NCBI GenBank assembly: GCA_036571765.1
Contig: BROE01000023.1
Location: forward strand, 2,300,688-2,364,687
DNA from: Plecoglossus altivelis
Lineage: Eukaryota; Chordata; Actinopteri; Osmeriformes; Plecoglossidae
DNA: 64,000 nucleotides
Direction: 5' to 3'
A program made the position numbers and the translations under genes. The notes under the pieces are model-generated. The model worked only from the letters and a program-made list of their open reading frames with translations, did no database searches and had not been told where the DNA came from. Below, piece after piece: positions 1 to 9,362 of this stretch (positions are counted from its first letter, which is position 1; every line of letters begins with the position of its first letter).

Positions 1-180
1 GACTTCCTGCAGCCTTGACCAATCATATGGCTGAGCTCAATCAGCGCCGGCCACTCTAATGGGTGAAACGAGGACGGCACCATCACCCCGCCGCCGTAAA
101 CAGCAATTTGTTTTCTCTCGCCTCCAACTGACACTCACTGAAGCACAGTCACATCCACACAACAAACCACTTGCTCGTGT

Positions 181-194
181 GTGGATGTGTGTTG

Positions 195-227
<33 letters not shown>

Positions 228-237
228 GGGGGGGGGG
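181..237. repeat. (GT)n microsatellite ending in an 11-G run
   Basis: An imperfect GT tract runs directly into eleven G residues and then T. The same GT-to-G11-T junction recurs at 61218-61257. The tract creates short spurious frames on both strands (CVCVCV and HTHTHT peptides), which I discount. Confidence 0.95.
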
Positions 238-278
238 TATGACAGATTGGGGATGTGTGAACACATGTGGCCCCCCAC

Positions 279-288
279 CTGTCAATCA
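279..288 (-). promoter_or_regulatory. Exact PBX-MEIS/PREP decamer
   Basis: The plus strand reads CTGTCAATCA, the exact reverse complement of TGATTGACAG, the published consensus for PBX-PREP/MEIS heterodimers. About 0.1 such decamers are expected by chance in 64 kb counting both strands. A second exact copy lies at 10242. Function is inferred. Confidence 0.4.
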
Positions 289-1398
289 AGCAGCCTGTCG
301 TTGCCAGGGGGGGAAATTGCCCCAGCAAATTAGCACATGGAAGTTAAGTCATGACGCAAGCATAGGAACCAACGTCAAACTGAATTTCAATTCAATCCCA
401 ACACTCACTGCGGAGCTAGTAATTAGCTTATGTTTATAGCAGATGCAGTTAAGCGATTTCATTAAATGATGTAATAAAGTCAAGACTCATGCTAGGTTTA
501 ATAATCAGGCAATCTTTTTTCCACAGGAACTATCAGAGAGATACATTCGATATGGCCCACGCATGAATTTTGAAATAAGATACTTCCTAATTTGGCATCA
601 GTAGCTGATTCAAGTCAGAACACACATTGACAGAGACAGCATCGTGCACGATAAGCAACAAGCAACAGTGGCTGTAACTCCTCATCCATTACTGATTCAC
701 ACACTGGGAACATGTGAAGCGACCCTCCATCCTATGCTAACATGTCATTGAATTAATAGCAATTCACCCAGTCCAGATGTTTGCATTGATTGGATACTAG
801 AGGCTGAATGCTGCTTGTGAAGATGTGTGGGACCAGTTCGCTATGTGTACTTGTTTTCGGTCGGTACAGATTAATCCCCAAGTACCCTGAGGGCAACCAA
901 ATCATGTCCAATCCTTGGAAACTAGATTTGAGTTTCATTCCGGTTGAAGATTCTAAGCAGCTTCAGTTCACCTGATCCATTATTGAAACTGACACCGAAC
1001 CAAAAAATATCATTCATCTGCAAGAGACATGTTGTCGGCCTGTGTATCTTCTTGCGGTTGCATGTGGTCTGAATCCAACACGTCCTAGCATTTTTCTCTT
1101 AGCGTAGACAGACTTGATGCATGTGTCCCGCTGTGTTCAATGTACACCGCACCTCTGGTGTTACGTATGCATAGCAATGTTGCCATGTAAAACGTTGGAA
1201 CGTACTCTGGAATCTGCATGCTGTCAAAATACTATTTGTGTATTTATTAATACAATGTGTCCTTGTTTTGCCCAACTTTTCATCTCAGTTTGTCAGATAT
1301 TTGATTCATTTGATGGTGATCAGATTTGAGTGATTGGCTAATCTGCTGTAACCGTCACTGACTACATGTCTCAGGTGTGGCTGTGGCTCTACTCCGAG
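289..1398. other. Non-coding, nothing recognised
   Basis: Moderately AT-rich unique sequence with only short open frames on either strand. I see no splice-bounded coding frame, no transposon and no RNA gene. Confidence 0.6.
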
Positions 1399-1410
1399 CC
1401 CAGGGGGCTG
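1399..1410 (+). promoter_or_regulatory. CTCF-like core
   Basis: CCCAGGGGGCTG contains the CCAGGGGGC core of vertebrate CTCF sites, but bases outside the core agree only partly. It sits just before a 19-bp tandem repeat and after about 1 kb of featureless DNA, so a boundary role is possible but unproven. Confidence 0.2.
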
Positions 1411-1428
1411 CCGGAGGCCGTCCAGCCT

Positions 1429-1478
1429 GAGGCTAGAGGCTGGGGCTGAGGCTAGAGGCCAGAGTGGAGGCTAGAGGC
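1429..1478. repeat. Three-copy 19-bp tandem repeat
   Basis: GAGGCTAGAGGC occurs at 1429, 1448 and 1467, a period of exactly 19 bp, with the intervening 7 bases diverged. It is a short GC-rich minisatellite. No frame through it looks coding. Confidence 0.85.
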
Positions 1479-1682
1479 CACCAGGAATGAGGACGGAGGC
1501 AGCAGGCTGTGGCTCATTCTGCTTCGTCACACTGACATTGTTTGGCCTCCGCTCCCTGTCCCACCACCCCCCACCTTCCCGCCGCACCGAACCCTCAACC
1601 GTGCCTCCCAGTTGAGGGAAATGTCGGAGATGTTGTTGGCCAAAATGAACACCCCTCGCTCCCTGTCACACCTCCCGGGCCA

Positions 1683-1795
1683 ACACACACACACACAGAG
1701 AATTCACATTTATTTAAAGCAAAATCACATTGCCCAGAGTGCACTGAAACACACCCACACACCCGCACACACCCCCACCCCACGCACACACATCC
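1683..1795. repeat. Imperfect (AC)n tracts
   Basis: Two AC-rich tracts (about 1683-1696 and 1744-1793) are separated by unique sequence. The open frames across them on both strands are low complexity (HTHTHP, CVCVGW) and are not treated as genes. Confidence 0.9.
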
Positions 1796-2040
1796 ATAGA
1801 CCAGCGATGCCTCCAGAGTCAACATGACTCAACTTGCCCTTGCTGTGACACAAAGTTTAATTGAGGTCAAAGAAAGAAACAAAAAGATGGTCTTTCCTGT
1901 GTGCAGGGGAAGAAAGAAAGGGCTTTCTTCACTGGACTTCGCCTTTGACGCGGCCAAAACTCAGACGGCGGCTCCTGACACCACATAAGCTAGCAGGAAG
2001 CAGGTACTAAATATAGCCTGGCAAAGTAAGGAAGACTCAC

Positions 2041-2201
2041 GCAACAGCGTCAGAAGTAGCGTCCGTAACATTGATGTTTGTCACGTTATGTACGTCAACT
2101 GAACTGCTGTCCACCCACTCCTGTCCATGTTTAGGGAGATCACAGTGTTCAGACAAGAAAGGGACTGGGTTTTTGTCCATCCTTTTTTTCACCATGGCAA
2201 C
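2041..2201 (-). other. Weak candidate exon
   Basis: On the minus strand a possible acceptor (CCTCACAG) is followed by 161 bp open in one frame and ended by the strong donor GTGAGT at 2040. The frame holds two N-glycosylation sequons (NVT, NVT), as an ectodomain might. Its open phase does not join the phase-1 end of the signal-peptide exon at 13234, so at least one further exon would be needed between them. The polypyrimidine tract is weak. A 75-codon open frame is common by chance in this window. No protein family recognised. Confidence 0.13.
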
Positions 2202-2700
2202 CTGTGAGGTTATACAGGCTGTCACTCCAATAAGACGCAAATTAGCCGACTTTTGACTGAACACGGCATGTTTGTTGAAGCTGGAGCAGAACTCTTAGCA
2301 CCATCTGGTTAACTGTAAACAAGCCCTTCTCTACTGTTGTAGAGTTGTAAACATGAAGGGGAAGTAGTCAGTGGAACTCGCAAAAATCCACTGAATTTTA
2401 AGAACTAGCATGTACTAGCGTGTACAGCCAGCAGCCTTGATACCAGGCACGTTTCCACAACCCCAATAGAACAAGAGTATCCAATCTAATTTAATGTAAT
2501 AAATAAGAGTGGCATGCATTCCCATTGTATTTGTCCTTTTCTACATAATTGGAAGTGTACTTACAAAAAGCATACAATATCAAAAAATTGATATTCAGAT
2601 ACGAATCACCAACTTTTCATTCGTAAGTACGTAACTATGTAAGTATGTTTGTACTTGTGCCTTGTACAGGGATGGACAGGAAACAATGTGAAAAGAATGT
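2202..2700. other. Non-coding AT-rich stretch
   Basis: AT-rich unique DNA with several GTA-containing near-repeats (GTAAGTACGTAAC around 2620-2650). No gene or mobile element seen. Confidence 0.5.
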
Positions 2701-2945
2701 CGCTTTCTACAGTAGAACAGCGATTGTTTCACAATGAGCGCAGATCAATCTCGGCCGCGGCGCTAATGCGCTAGCGTTGGTACGATGGCCTTTCCTCCGG
2801 CAGTCGCGACAACGTTCATAATGGAGTCGCTCAGCCTTAATGTGAAATGAAGTGCTATGCGGAGCTTCGATTGTACGAGGGTGTCATTGTCATATTGTTG
2901 GGCGGCAACTGGGCCCTGATTGTCATACGAGAACAGTGCAAAAAA
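2701..2945. promoter_or_regulatory. Enhancer-like block, possible conserved non-coding element
   Basis: A sharply bounded island of balanced composition with many CpGs lies between AT-rich and simple-repeat DNA. It contains a near-palindromic GCGCTAATGCGCTAGCG with a homeodomain TAAT core, and SOX-like ATTGT words (2724, 2890s). There is no long open frame. Regulatory function is inferred from composition only. Confidence 0.3.
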
Positions 2946-3057
2946 TCACTTAATCCATTCTGACCTCAATCAGTCGATGCTGGAAAATAACTATCAGGCA
3001 TCTCTCTTTCTCTCTCTGCACATTAAGCTGGTGGTACGTTGAAATGCAGCTGTGGGG

Positions 3058-3093
3058 GTGGTGTGTGTGTGTGTGAGAGAGAGAAAGAGACCT

Positions 3094-3127
<34 letters not shown>
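3058..3127. repeat. Compound (GT)n-(GA)n microsatellite
   Basis: A GT tract passes into GA repeats with one CTCGAG interruption. Minus-strand SLSLSLS/HTHTH frames come from this tract. Confidence 0.95.
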
Positions 3128-3129
<2 letters not shown>

Positions 3130-4148
3130 GATTACACATTTTACATAAAGGTTGGTTGGGAATCGGTTCGGAATGAAATCTTCCCTTGTGTGTGTGTTTG
3201 ATAAGGCTGAAGGGAAGATTCTGCAAGACAAATGTGGCAATATCCTCGTTTGGAATGAGGAAGAGGGTGTGTTTATTGCGGCTGAAGAGAGAAGGGTTCC
3301 ATATCTAACCAATACTCTGCTGTTTCTTGAATGCTGAATGTGGGCTTCATTCTGGCAAAAAACCCCATAAAAGTAGAGGTTGACTCCTGATTTATCGAAT
3401 GCAAAAATAAAAAAGATATGGAAGACATAAAAGATAGTATACCTTTTCTGTTTTCTGCTTTCAGTAGAGCTTTAGTTGTTGCTGTATTCCACATTCACAA
3501 CATCATTTTTCAGTGCAATATAACATCCAAAGGATAACATAATTTATACAAATTACAGCTGGAAGCTGCACCGTTTACTTACATAATGAAGAAAGGGGAA
3601 TTATTCAAATGTCGAATTAAAAAAGCGAATCAATGCATATGTACATATTCCTTTTAATTAAGTAAACCATGCCACGTTTTATGAAACATTTTTTCCAGAA
3701 AAAAAGTAAGTACACCAATTGTTCCCCGATATGAGGGTTTGAGTTTGTAAAAATAGCTTATATATGATTGATACCCATCTACGTGAACCTCTTACAACAA
3801 ACAGTGAGGTAGGTGTGTTGATCTACATGTACAGTAGAGGGTGTTCAGTTGCCCTGAAGCAGAAATTGGCACAGGAGATAACAACTGAGTCGTAAGGTAT
3901 CTCTCGTATCTGCCTCCCCTACCTCGCCGGCGGTCTTGAAGAGGGAGGGACACCGTGTGGTTGCTATGGGGAAGAGGGATGGGGAGGGGGGGGGGCACGT
4001 GCCTTGGGCACGACTCTGCTGTTCCTCACCAAGCTCGTTGATGTGGGCAGGGTGGCACCATTCAAGACAGATTACTGTGCGCACACGATGCATGGGGACA
4101 GATTAAGCCTACACACAGCAACTGGAGTGCACCCTCTCCTCCTCCTCC
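3128..4148. other. Non-coding AT-rich stretch
   Basis: About 1 kb without a supportable gene. The section at 3340-3780 is strongly AT-rich. A purine- and G-rich patch lies at 3940-3998. No transposon signature seen. Confidence 0.5.
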
Positions 4149-4217
4149 CTCTCTCTCTCTCTCTCTCCCTTCCCCTCCTCCCCCACTCCTTACACAAGCT
4201 CTCCCTCCCCAAGGCGC

Positions 4218-4224
4218 TATAAAA
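4218..4224 (+). promoter_or_regulatory. TATA box
   Basis: TATAAAA lies in a GC-rich context (GGCGC before it, CGCGTG after it), unlike the AT-rich background where such words are frequent. A CT tract lies 50 bp upstream. Confidence 0.35.
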
Positions 4225-4783
4225 CGCGTGGGCCGGTGCGTGTGTGTATTTCACGGAGCATGCGGCTACCCCTCACCCCGACCGCCACCACGGGAAGAAC
4301 CCCCGGCTCTACCTTGGAGCAGCGCCCCTCTCCTCCGCACACCCGGGGAGGGGGACGCCATGGCTTTGGAGAGGAGAGGAGGCTTGCCTGTCTGGTCATG
4401 ATGGAGGGGTGCGGAGGTGTCTCCCCCCCCTGCCCCCAAGGAGAGAGGGGTGGCTTTTGGGGAAGGGCATGTGGTGAGCTAGCAGCTAAATCGCTGTTCT
4501 CCACCAATCATCGCTGAGTCGCGCCACGGGAGCCTGTCGGTTGCACGCCAACGCGCAGTGACGTGACGAGGGATAAGAGGAGGGGGGTAGACAAAAGGAG
4601 TTGTTAAAGAAGGGAAGGGGTGAGGGCAGTGGAGTAGCTCTGCTAATCCCATGGGGTGCGGAACAAACAACTTAGGGCGGCACGCCACAGGTTTGACTGG
4701 GAGAGCGGCACCGCTGGGCTCCAGATACGGCGCTTCTCTCTGACATCCCCCTTTTCACTTCCTCCGAGCGCCTGGGATCCGAG

Positions 4784-4846
4784 ATGGCAGCCGGCAAACA
4801 CGACAAGGAGGTGGTGGCGCAGAGGAGAAAAACAAGACGACTTTGA
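4784..4846 (+). CDS. Possible 20-residue small ORF
   Basis: The ATG has G at -3 and G at +4, a good Kozak context, and lies in the GC-rich block downstream of the TATA box. The peptide starts MAAGKHDKEVV and ends RRKTRRL before TGA; it is very basic. It could be an upstream ORF or the start of a spliced frame, with a weak GAG/GTGGTG donor after codon 9. No family recognised, and a 20-codon ORF can be chance. Confidence 0.12.
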   Translation: MAAGKHDKEVVAQRRKTRRL

Positions 4847-4920
4847 ATATGCATGAGGCAACGTGTGGGCAACTAATCAAATGAGCTGTGACGCCAAGCT
4901 GAGTGAGCTAGCCTTTGGAA

Positions 4921-5331
4921 CCGAGCTACCTACTAGAGTTCAAAACAGAGCAGATCTGGAAAAATAACTGGAATTACGTGGTATTTTTTTATAGGACTCT
5001 CTGGTTCACATTAGGACCGCAACCCCCCAAACAGTCATTACAATCAGTCAAGGATCAAAAACCGACTAAAAGTTCAAAAGACATTTTTGCATTTTGCATC
5101 GTTAGTGCAGTATGCCTGGACACTTTCAACGACAAATGCACTGTGTCTTCCTTCCGGAGTATTCATACCTCTACAATACCAGCCTTGTTCGCTGTGGAGC
5201 TATAGGGAGGCCTTGTGTGACGCGGTCGTTCCCAGCATTCTCTGAGGACTCTCTACCCCTGACAGGACGTTCACGCCTGAGCCATCAAGACAACTCTCCC
5301 TGCGCCGCAGGATGCTGAAGACCATGAAGGC
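4921..5331. other. Non-coding transition region
   Basis: Unique sequence of mixed composition between the promoter-like block and a CT tract. Short open frames on the plus strand show no recognisable domain. Confidence 0.45.
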
Positions 5332-5364
5332 TATCTCTCTCTCCCTTCGTCACTCTCTGTCCCT

Positions 5365-5400
<36 letters not shown>

Positions 5401-5573
5401 TCCTTTCTCTCTCCCTCCGTCACTCTCTCTCTCTGTCTCTCTCCCTCCTTCCGTCACTCTCTCCATCCATCTCTCTCTCTCTCCGTCTCTCTCCCTCTCT
5501 CCGTCACTCTCTCTCCCTGCATCTCTCTCCCTCTCTCTGTCCTCCCTCCTCTCCCGTCTCTCGTTTCACGGCT
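5332..5573. repeat. Long imperfect (CT)n polypyrimidine tract
   Basis: About 240 bp of CT repeats with CCCT, CCGT and CTGT variants. It gives an artificial plus-strand serine-leucine frame (SLSLSLS). Such tracts can form triplex (H-) DNA. Confidence 0.95.
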
Positions 5574-5680
5574 CTCTCAGTCCATCTTGCGAGGCAGAAA
5601 GGACCGCATTATCACATGGGGAAAACCCATCCCCTTCATGTCCCCTCAGCCACTGAACAAGGGCCAGTGATCAGAGAGAG

Positions 5681-5775
5681 GTGTGTGTGTGTGTGGGTGT
5701 GCGTGTGCGTGTGTGCACGTACCGAAGTGAGAGCGGTGAAAGTTGTATGTGTGGGCATGTGTGTTTGTGTGTAAG
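5681..5775. repeat. Imperfect (GT)n tract
   Basis: GT-rich DNA interrupted by GC, GGG and unique bases; source of spurious CVCVGV and HTHTHT frames. Confidence 0.85.
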
Positions 5776-6225
5776 AGGGGGCGACTCTGGGGAATGTGCA
5801 CCTGCAATATTTCTCACTAGAGACAGGCTTTCTTTTGTAGTGTCTCATCCCACCTTATCATGACAGGGCATCTACTCAGGGTTTGAGTAAGAGCATTAAA
5901 CCACCCTAATAGCTAGATGTGGACTTCTTTCACTGTACCCTGGCCTGACATTTAAATAAGAGAAAATACAGTACCAATACCAAAATGGAGGCACTTTGAA
6001 GGGAGGGGGGGGTTGATAGATCAGATCTGGCAATCCCACAAACCAGTCAAAAGTAAACAGAAGTCATAGCACTCGGGAATCCATTTGTAGACATGAATAA
6101 TGCCATGGGAAAGCCTAAAGTGAAGGGTAATAAGAAAGAAAAATGACCTCTCGCAGGATCGCCTTATTGAGCGGTCCAAGTAGCCATAATTTATTGTCTT
6201 TTTAATCTTCCGTGGCATGTGGCCC
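5776..6225. other. Non-coding, nothing recognised
   Basis: AT-rich unique DNA with a short G run near 6004-6011. No gene or element supported. Confidence 0.5.
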
Positions 6226-6330
6226 TTGGTGTGTGATTTTGTGTGTGGGTGTGCTCAATGTAGTAAAAAAAAAAAAAAAAGATGTACAGATATGTGTTTG
6301 TGTGCACGTGTGTGTGTGTGGAGCATGAGG
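6226..6330. repeat. GT-rich stretch around an A16 run
   Basis: GT-rich flanks enclose a pure A run at 6265-6280. The A run could be a decayed retroposon tail, but no body or target-site duplication is visible next to it. Confidence 0.75.
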
Positions 6331-6429
6331 TGGGGGAGAAAGTGTTCCAATGATATCTGGGACCTCCCCCAGGTTAGTCCTGGAGCAGGAGGAGCTCTGG
6401 GTAGCTTGTGGGAGGGGAGTGGGAGGGGA

Positions 6430-6470
6430 CTTCAGGGGGTCATCAATCACTCGGCCAAATTGACAGTCCA
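6430..6470. promoter_or_regulatory. PBX-HOX plus MEIS module
   Basis: ATCAATCA at 6442-6449 is the exact reverse complement of the PBX-HOX site TGATTGAT. A MEIS site TGACAG follows at 6461-6466, 11 bp away. This pairing is the known grammar of TALE/HOX enhancers. The surrounding block (6420-6530) is unique sequence with no open frame. Activity is inferred. Confidence 0.35.
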
Positions 6471-6557
6471 TCCACGGCAGCGACGGCCTCCATGCCAGAT
6501 CGAGGGCAAGGCGTGACCTCAAAACTTGCATATTTCTGAAGAGGGGAGGGCTGGTGT

Positions 6558-6612
6558 GAGACGTGTGTGTTTGTCTGTGGGTGTGGGTGTGTGTAGGGTG
6601 TGTGTGTGTGGA
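6558..6612. repeat. Imperfect (GT)n tract
   Basis: GT and GGGT repeats; gives low-complexity frames on both strands. Confidence 0.9.
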
Positions 6613-6785
6613 CTCACACATCCCAGATAACACTTGCCATTCAAGATAGGATTTTCTCCTGCGTTGGCTTGACCCTGACACAATTTCAAACAGAACATAG
6701 GAGGACCAAAATATACAGCCTTCTATCTCCTCTCTTTCATCTCCATCACTCCCTCTCTCTTTTTTCCTTGCTTTCTTCCTCCAGC

Positions 6786-6925
6786 ACAATTAATAAGGAA
6801 ATGGAACGGGCCGCCCAGCGTCCCAAAGGAGGCCGAATGCCTCAACAATGGAGCCCTTCTTTTGTCAATGGCTGTATTGAATTCCCAGGGAGGCCAGTGT
6901 GCCACATCGAAGGCCATCTCCAGTA
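6786..6925. promoter_or_regulatory. Enhancer-like block
   Basis: A unique island of balanced composition between pyrimidine tracts. It contains ATTAAT (6789), CAACAATGG and TTTTGTCAATGG SOX/TALE-like words (6842-6870) and a GAATTCCC motif. Pure composition and motif content suggest a conserved non-coding element; no coding frame stands out. Confidence 0.3.
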
Positions 6926-8309
6926 TCCCCTCCCTCCCTCTCTCCCTCTTGCTCTCCCCTCTCCTCGTACCTCCCTCCTTCTCTCTCTCTTATCCTCAAG
7001 GTCTGGCTAGGCTAATCTGCTCAACTGTAACATTTGATCCTAGCCTTGGCATGAATGCCGACTTTACAATACTCTGCATTGATTTGTGCGTACGTGGGTG
7101 TGTGTGCGTGGGGGGTCGGGGGAGGGGCACTCTAGATGCTTGGTCGCCCGTGCTGCAGGAGAGAGAGAGGTGGAAGGGGAGGGGGGGGGGCTGTCGAACG
7201 TGTACCTCTCCTTATAATTGGACCGTCCACCATTTGCACCCAAACGTAGTATTAGGTAAACGTAATTAGATCCCTTTGTCTTGTTAGTCAAATTCACTCT
7301 CTAAACTCAAGTTGTAAATTGCCATGCATGAACGAGGGAGCGATAGAACAAAAGAGGGAACGAGCGGGCGAGAGAGGAAATGAAAGAGATAGCGAGACGG
7401 AGGCAGAAGAGGGGGAAACACTTTGGATATGCTGATAAGTGATTAATCCCTTTTCTTCTCTCATTGTGAGGCAAAACAGAGCATTGGGTGGCATTGTTCC
7501 GGCAGCCACAGCAAGGTGATATGAGCATGGCTGTTCTCCCACAGACCAACCCCACACTGTGGGGGCAGTATTATACTGCTGACAGCACTTGGGCTCTATT
7601 CAGGACATTTCGCATGACTTTGTATTCGCGTGACAGACGGTGGTAACCAAAGCGACGTCCGAGCATATAGAACATCCGACAGTAGATCAAGGATCAGAAG
7701 TCCATAGTTGGGGTATTTCTACTTGCTGGTATTATTTACTATAACCGACGTAAGGTGCAGCCTCTCCCTGCATGCCACACACCCTACAGCAAACAGCTTT
7801 CCCCTTAAGTAGTGTTTAATATCAAAAGGCCCGTTGATCAAATAAAGTTCATGTTTGTAGGTCTGCCTGGGCCCGGTGTATTTATTCCAACCACATAGTC
7901 CTTAAGCTGCCCTTCTGATTCCTGTGAGGTGCTACGCTAGCAAAGAATGCTCCAAGGGCAGCGATCTTGAGCAGGCCGGCTGGTGGCCAGGGGACAGAGA
8001 GTTTGTTGTGTCACCAGGCAGGGAAGTCAATTGGCTCGGAGAGTGGCTCGCCTTGAAACACGAGCCTTGTAGCCTTGTGTCAGACCACAACAACAATACG
8101 CAACACGACAAGCTCATCGAGGGCAGCCCCCACTGAACTGACCCAGCAACAGGAAGAAGAGGATTTGCTTCTGTATTTTTGATGGCGGGAAAAAACCTTC
8201 ACGACACTCTGTCAGAACAAGACGCTGGGGTGCGAGCAGCACTGCGTCCCAAACTGAGGCGGTGCAAGCCGGGGGTTTCTAAAAACCAGCGAGGTTGGGG
8301 TGGGTTTGA
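6926..8309. other. Non-coding, with CT and GT/G patches
   Basis: Contains CT-rich DNA at 6928-6995, GT/G-rich DNA at 7090-7130 and a G run near 7180-7190, then unique sequence. The part at 7920-8130 has balanced composition and could be conserved non-coding DNA. No gene supported. Confidence 0.45.
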
Positions 8310-8410
8310 AGATCTCTCTGGCCAATTTTGCATAAGAAGTGCATATCAGCAGCTGTGGCAAGAAGCCACCGTAATTACAGCTCCAATCACAGCTCGTGGC
8401 AGTGACACGG
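8310..8410. promoter_or_regulatory. Enhancer-like block (POU, E-box, homeodomain words)
   Basis: Within 100 bp it holds TTTTGCATAA (POU-like), CAGCAGCTGTGG (E-box CAGCTG next to a RUNX-like TGTGG) and GTAATTAC (palindromic homeodomain site). It lies in an open but unrecognised plus-strand frame (8179-8553). I favour regulation over coding. Confidence 0.3.
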
Positions 8411-8495
8411 ACGCGGGGGCGGAGGGAGAAAGGACGGCCAGGCCACCCGCGTTGACGCCTGCCCGTGTGCTCTACTGTGTGTGCCTCTGGAGAGC

Positions 8496-8534
8496 TGACG
8501 TCAGCAGTCCTATACAGCGCTGGGGCTTACGTCA
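8496..8534. promoter_or_regulatory. Paired CRE sites
   Basis: A perfect palindromic CRE, TGACGTCA, at 8496-8503 sits inside the 10-bp palindrome CTGACGTCAG. A second CREB/ATF-type site TTACGTCA lies at 8527-8534. Two such sites 31 bp apart are unusual. CREB/ATF binding is established for these sequences; use here is inferred. Confidence 0.4.
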
Positions 8535-8699
8535 CGTACGGCTGTGTCATTAAGCAGTGTGTACTGTACAGGAGACAGGCTTTCTCCTCACTAGCCCCCG
8601 GTATAACCTGGACCATGTAGCTAAGCCCGACGTGCTGTATGTGGATACATAACGGTTCCTGGCAGGGGATCAATCGAAGGTCCTTAATCTGTTGATATT

Positions 8700-9085
8700 T
8701 CACATGGTGTGTAAAAAGGACGTGAATAATTAATGGGGGAATTAAGAGCACGGTTTTAAGAACCGTCTCCTTCGCGGCGTGTTTTTGGCCCCTCGCTTAA
8801 ACCACCCACTCGTCGCAAGAGCCTGAAGGATGTAACAGAGTTTTATTCACCGCTAGGATTTCACTTTCCGCAGGGCCGAGAGCAGCTCTGTCTAGAAGGG
8901 GGGAGGGGGGGTGGTCACTCGGTGATATTTCTCCAGCCCCTAGCCTGCCAGGCGCCACACACACACATTAGAGCTCCTAATGTAAACTAACATCCACCGC
9001 CACTTGACCTCCCTGTCAATATCCGTCCTCATTAAAAGCCTCTCCACCAGGCCGGAGTCTACTCTAAATGGCATCGTTCGCCGCT
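8700..9085. promoter_or_regulatory. Enhancer-like region with small hairpin
   Basis: Contains ATAATTAATGG (8727) and the inverted repeat ACGGTT/AACCGT at 8750-8755 and 8761-8766 with a 5-nt loop. The section 8990-9085 is unique with no open frame of note. A CA run (8957-8966) and a G-rich patch (8898-8912) interrupt it. Confidence 0.25.
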
Positions 9086-9184
9086 TACTGAATTATGCCA
9101 TTGAAGGAACAGGGGGGCGGGGGGTTGAGGGGGGTCCTAATTCATTCATTTAGAAGATATACACGAGGCTTGTGTTTGAACGCC

Positions 9185-9191
9185 TATAAAA
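9185..9191 (+). promoter_or_regulatory. TATA box
   Basis: TATAAAA precedes GC-richer DNA that ends in the strong splice donor GTAAGT at 9363. The order TATA, about 150 bp of exon-like sequence, then donor is what a TATA-driven first exon would show. Confidence 0.3.
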
Positions 9192-9214
9192 CTTGTGGGC
9201 ATGTTTGACCCCAC

Positions 9215-9362
9215 AAGCCACCAATCCCCCCCCCCCCTCCCGCGCAGGTTCTCGCTTCATGTTGCCACCCTTCGTTCCGCTCAGGTTCCCCCGGACCTGA
9301 CAGCACTTTGGCAGCGCCGGGCCAACCACGGAGCAACAAAAAGGCACTCTGCGGACTCCGCT
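9215..9362 (+). other. Predicted non-coding first exon
   Basis: The start is placed about 30 bp after the TATA box. The interval has higher GC than its flanks, apart from a C run at 9228-9237, and ends GCT/GTAAGT, a strong donor. An open frame (ATG at 9195, before the predicted start; MGMFDPTSHQS...) crosses the donor and has no recognisable domain, so a non-coding RNA is the simplest reading. No acceptor could be matched. Confidence 0.22.

Larger units (their letters stand above)
4149..4920 (+). promoter_or_regulatory. Putative promoter block (CT tract, TATA, CCAAT, CRE)
   Basis: A CT/GAGA tract (4149-4168) is followed by TATAAAA at 4218, CCAAT at 4504, a CRE-like TGACGTGA at 4559 and an island rich in CpG. 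The block ends with homeodomain-like and octamer-like words (AATATGCAT at 4847, CTAATCAA at 4872). The TATA box would start transcription near 4248 on the plus strand, while the CCAAT and CRE lie downstream of it, so a second start near 4600-4700 is possible. No convincing coding exon follows. A non-coding RNA promoter or an enhancer is equally possible. Confidence 0.3.

Noticed and set aside
5312..5656. Ser-Leu-rich frame
   Set aside because: Direct product of the CT tract.
6265..6280. Retroposon poly(A) tail
   Set aside because: No element body or target-site duplication next to the A16 run.
6202..6789. 195-codon minus-strand frame
   Set aside because: Contains THTHTH and FFFFF from the GT and A16 tracts; no domain.
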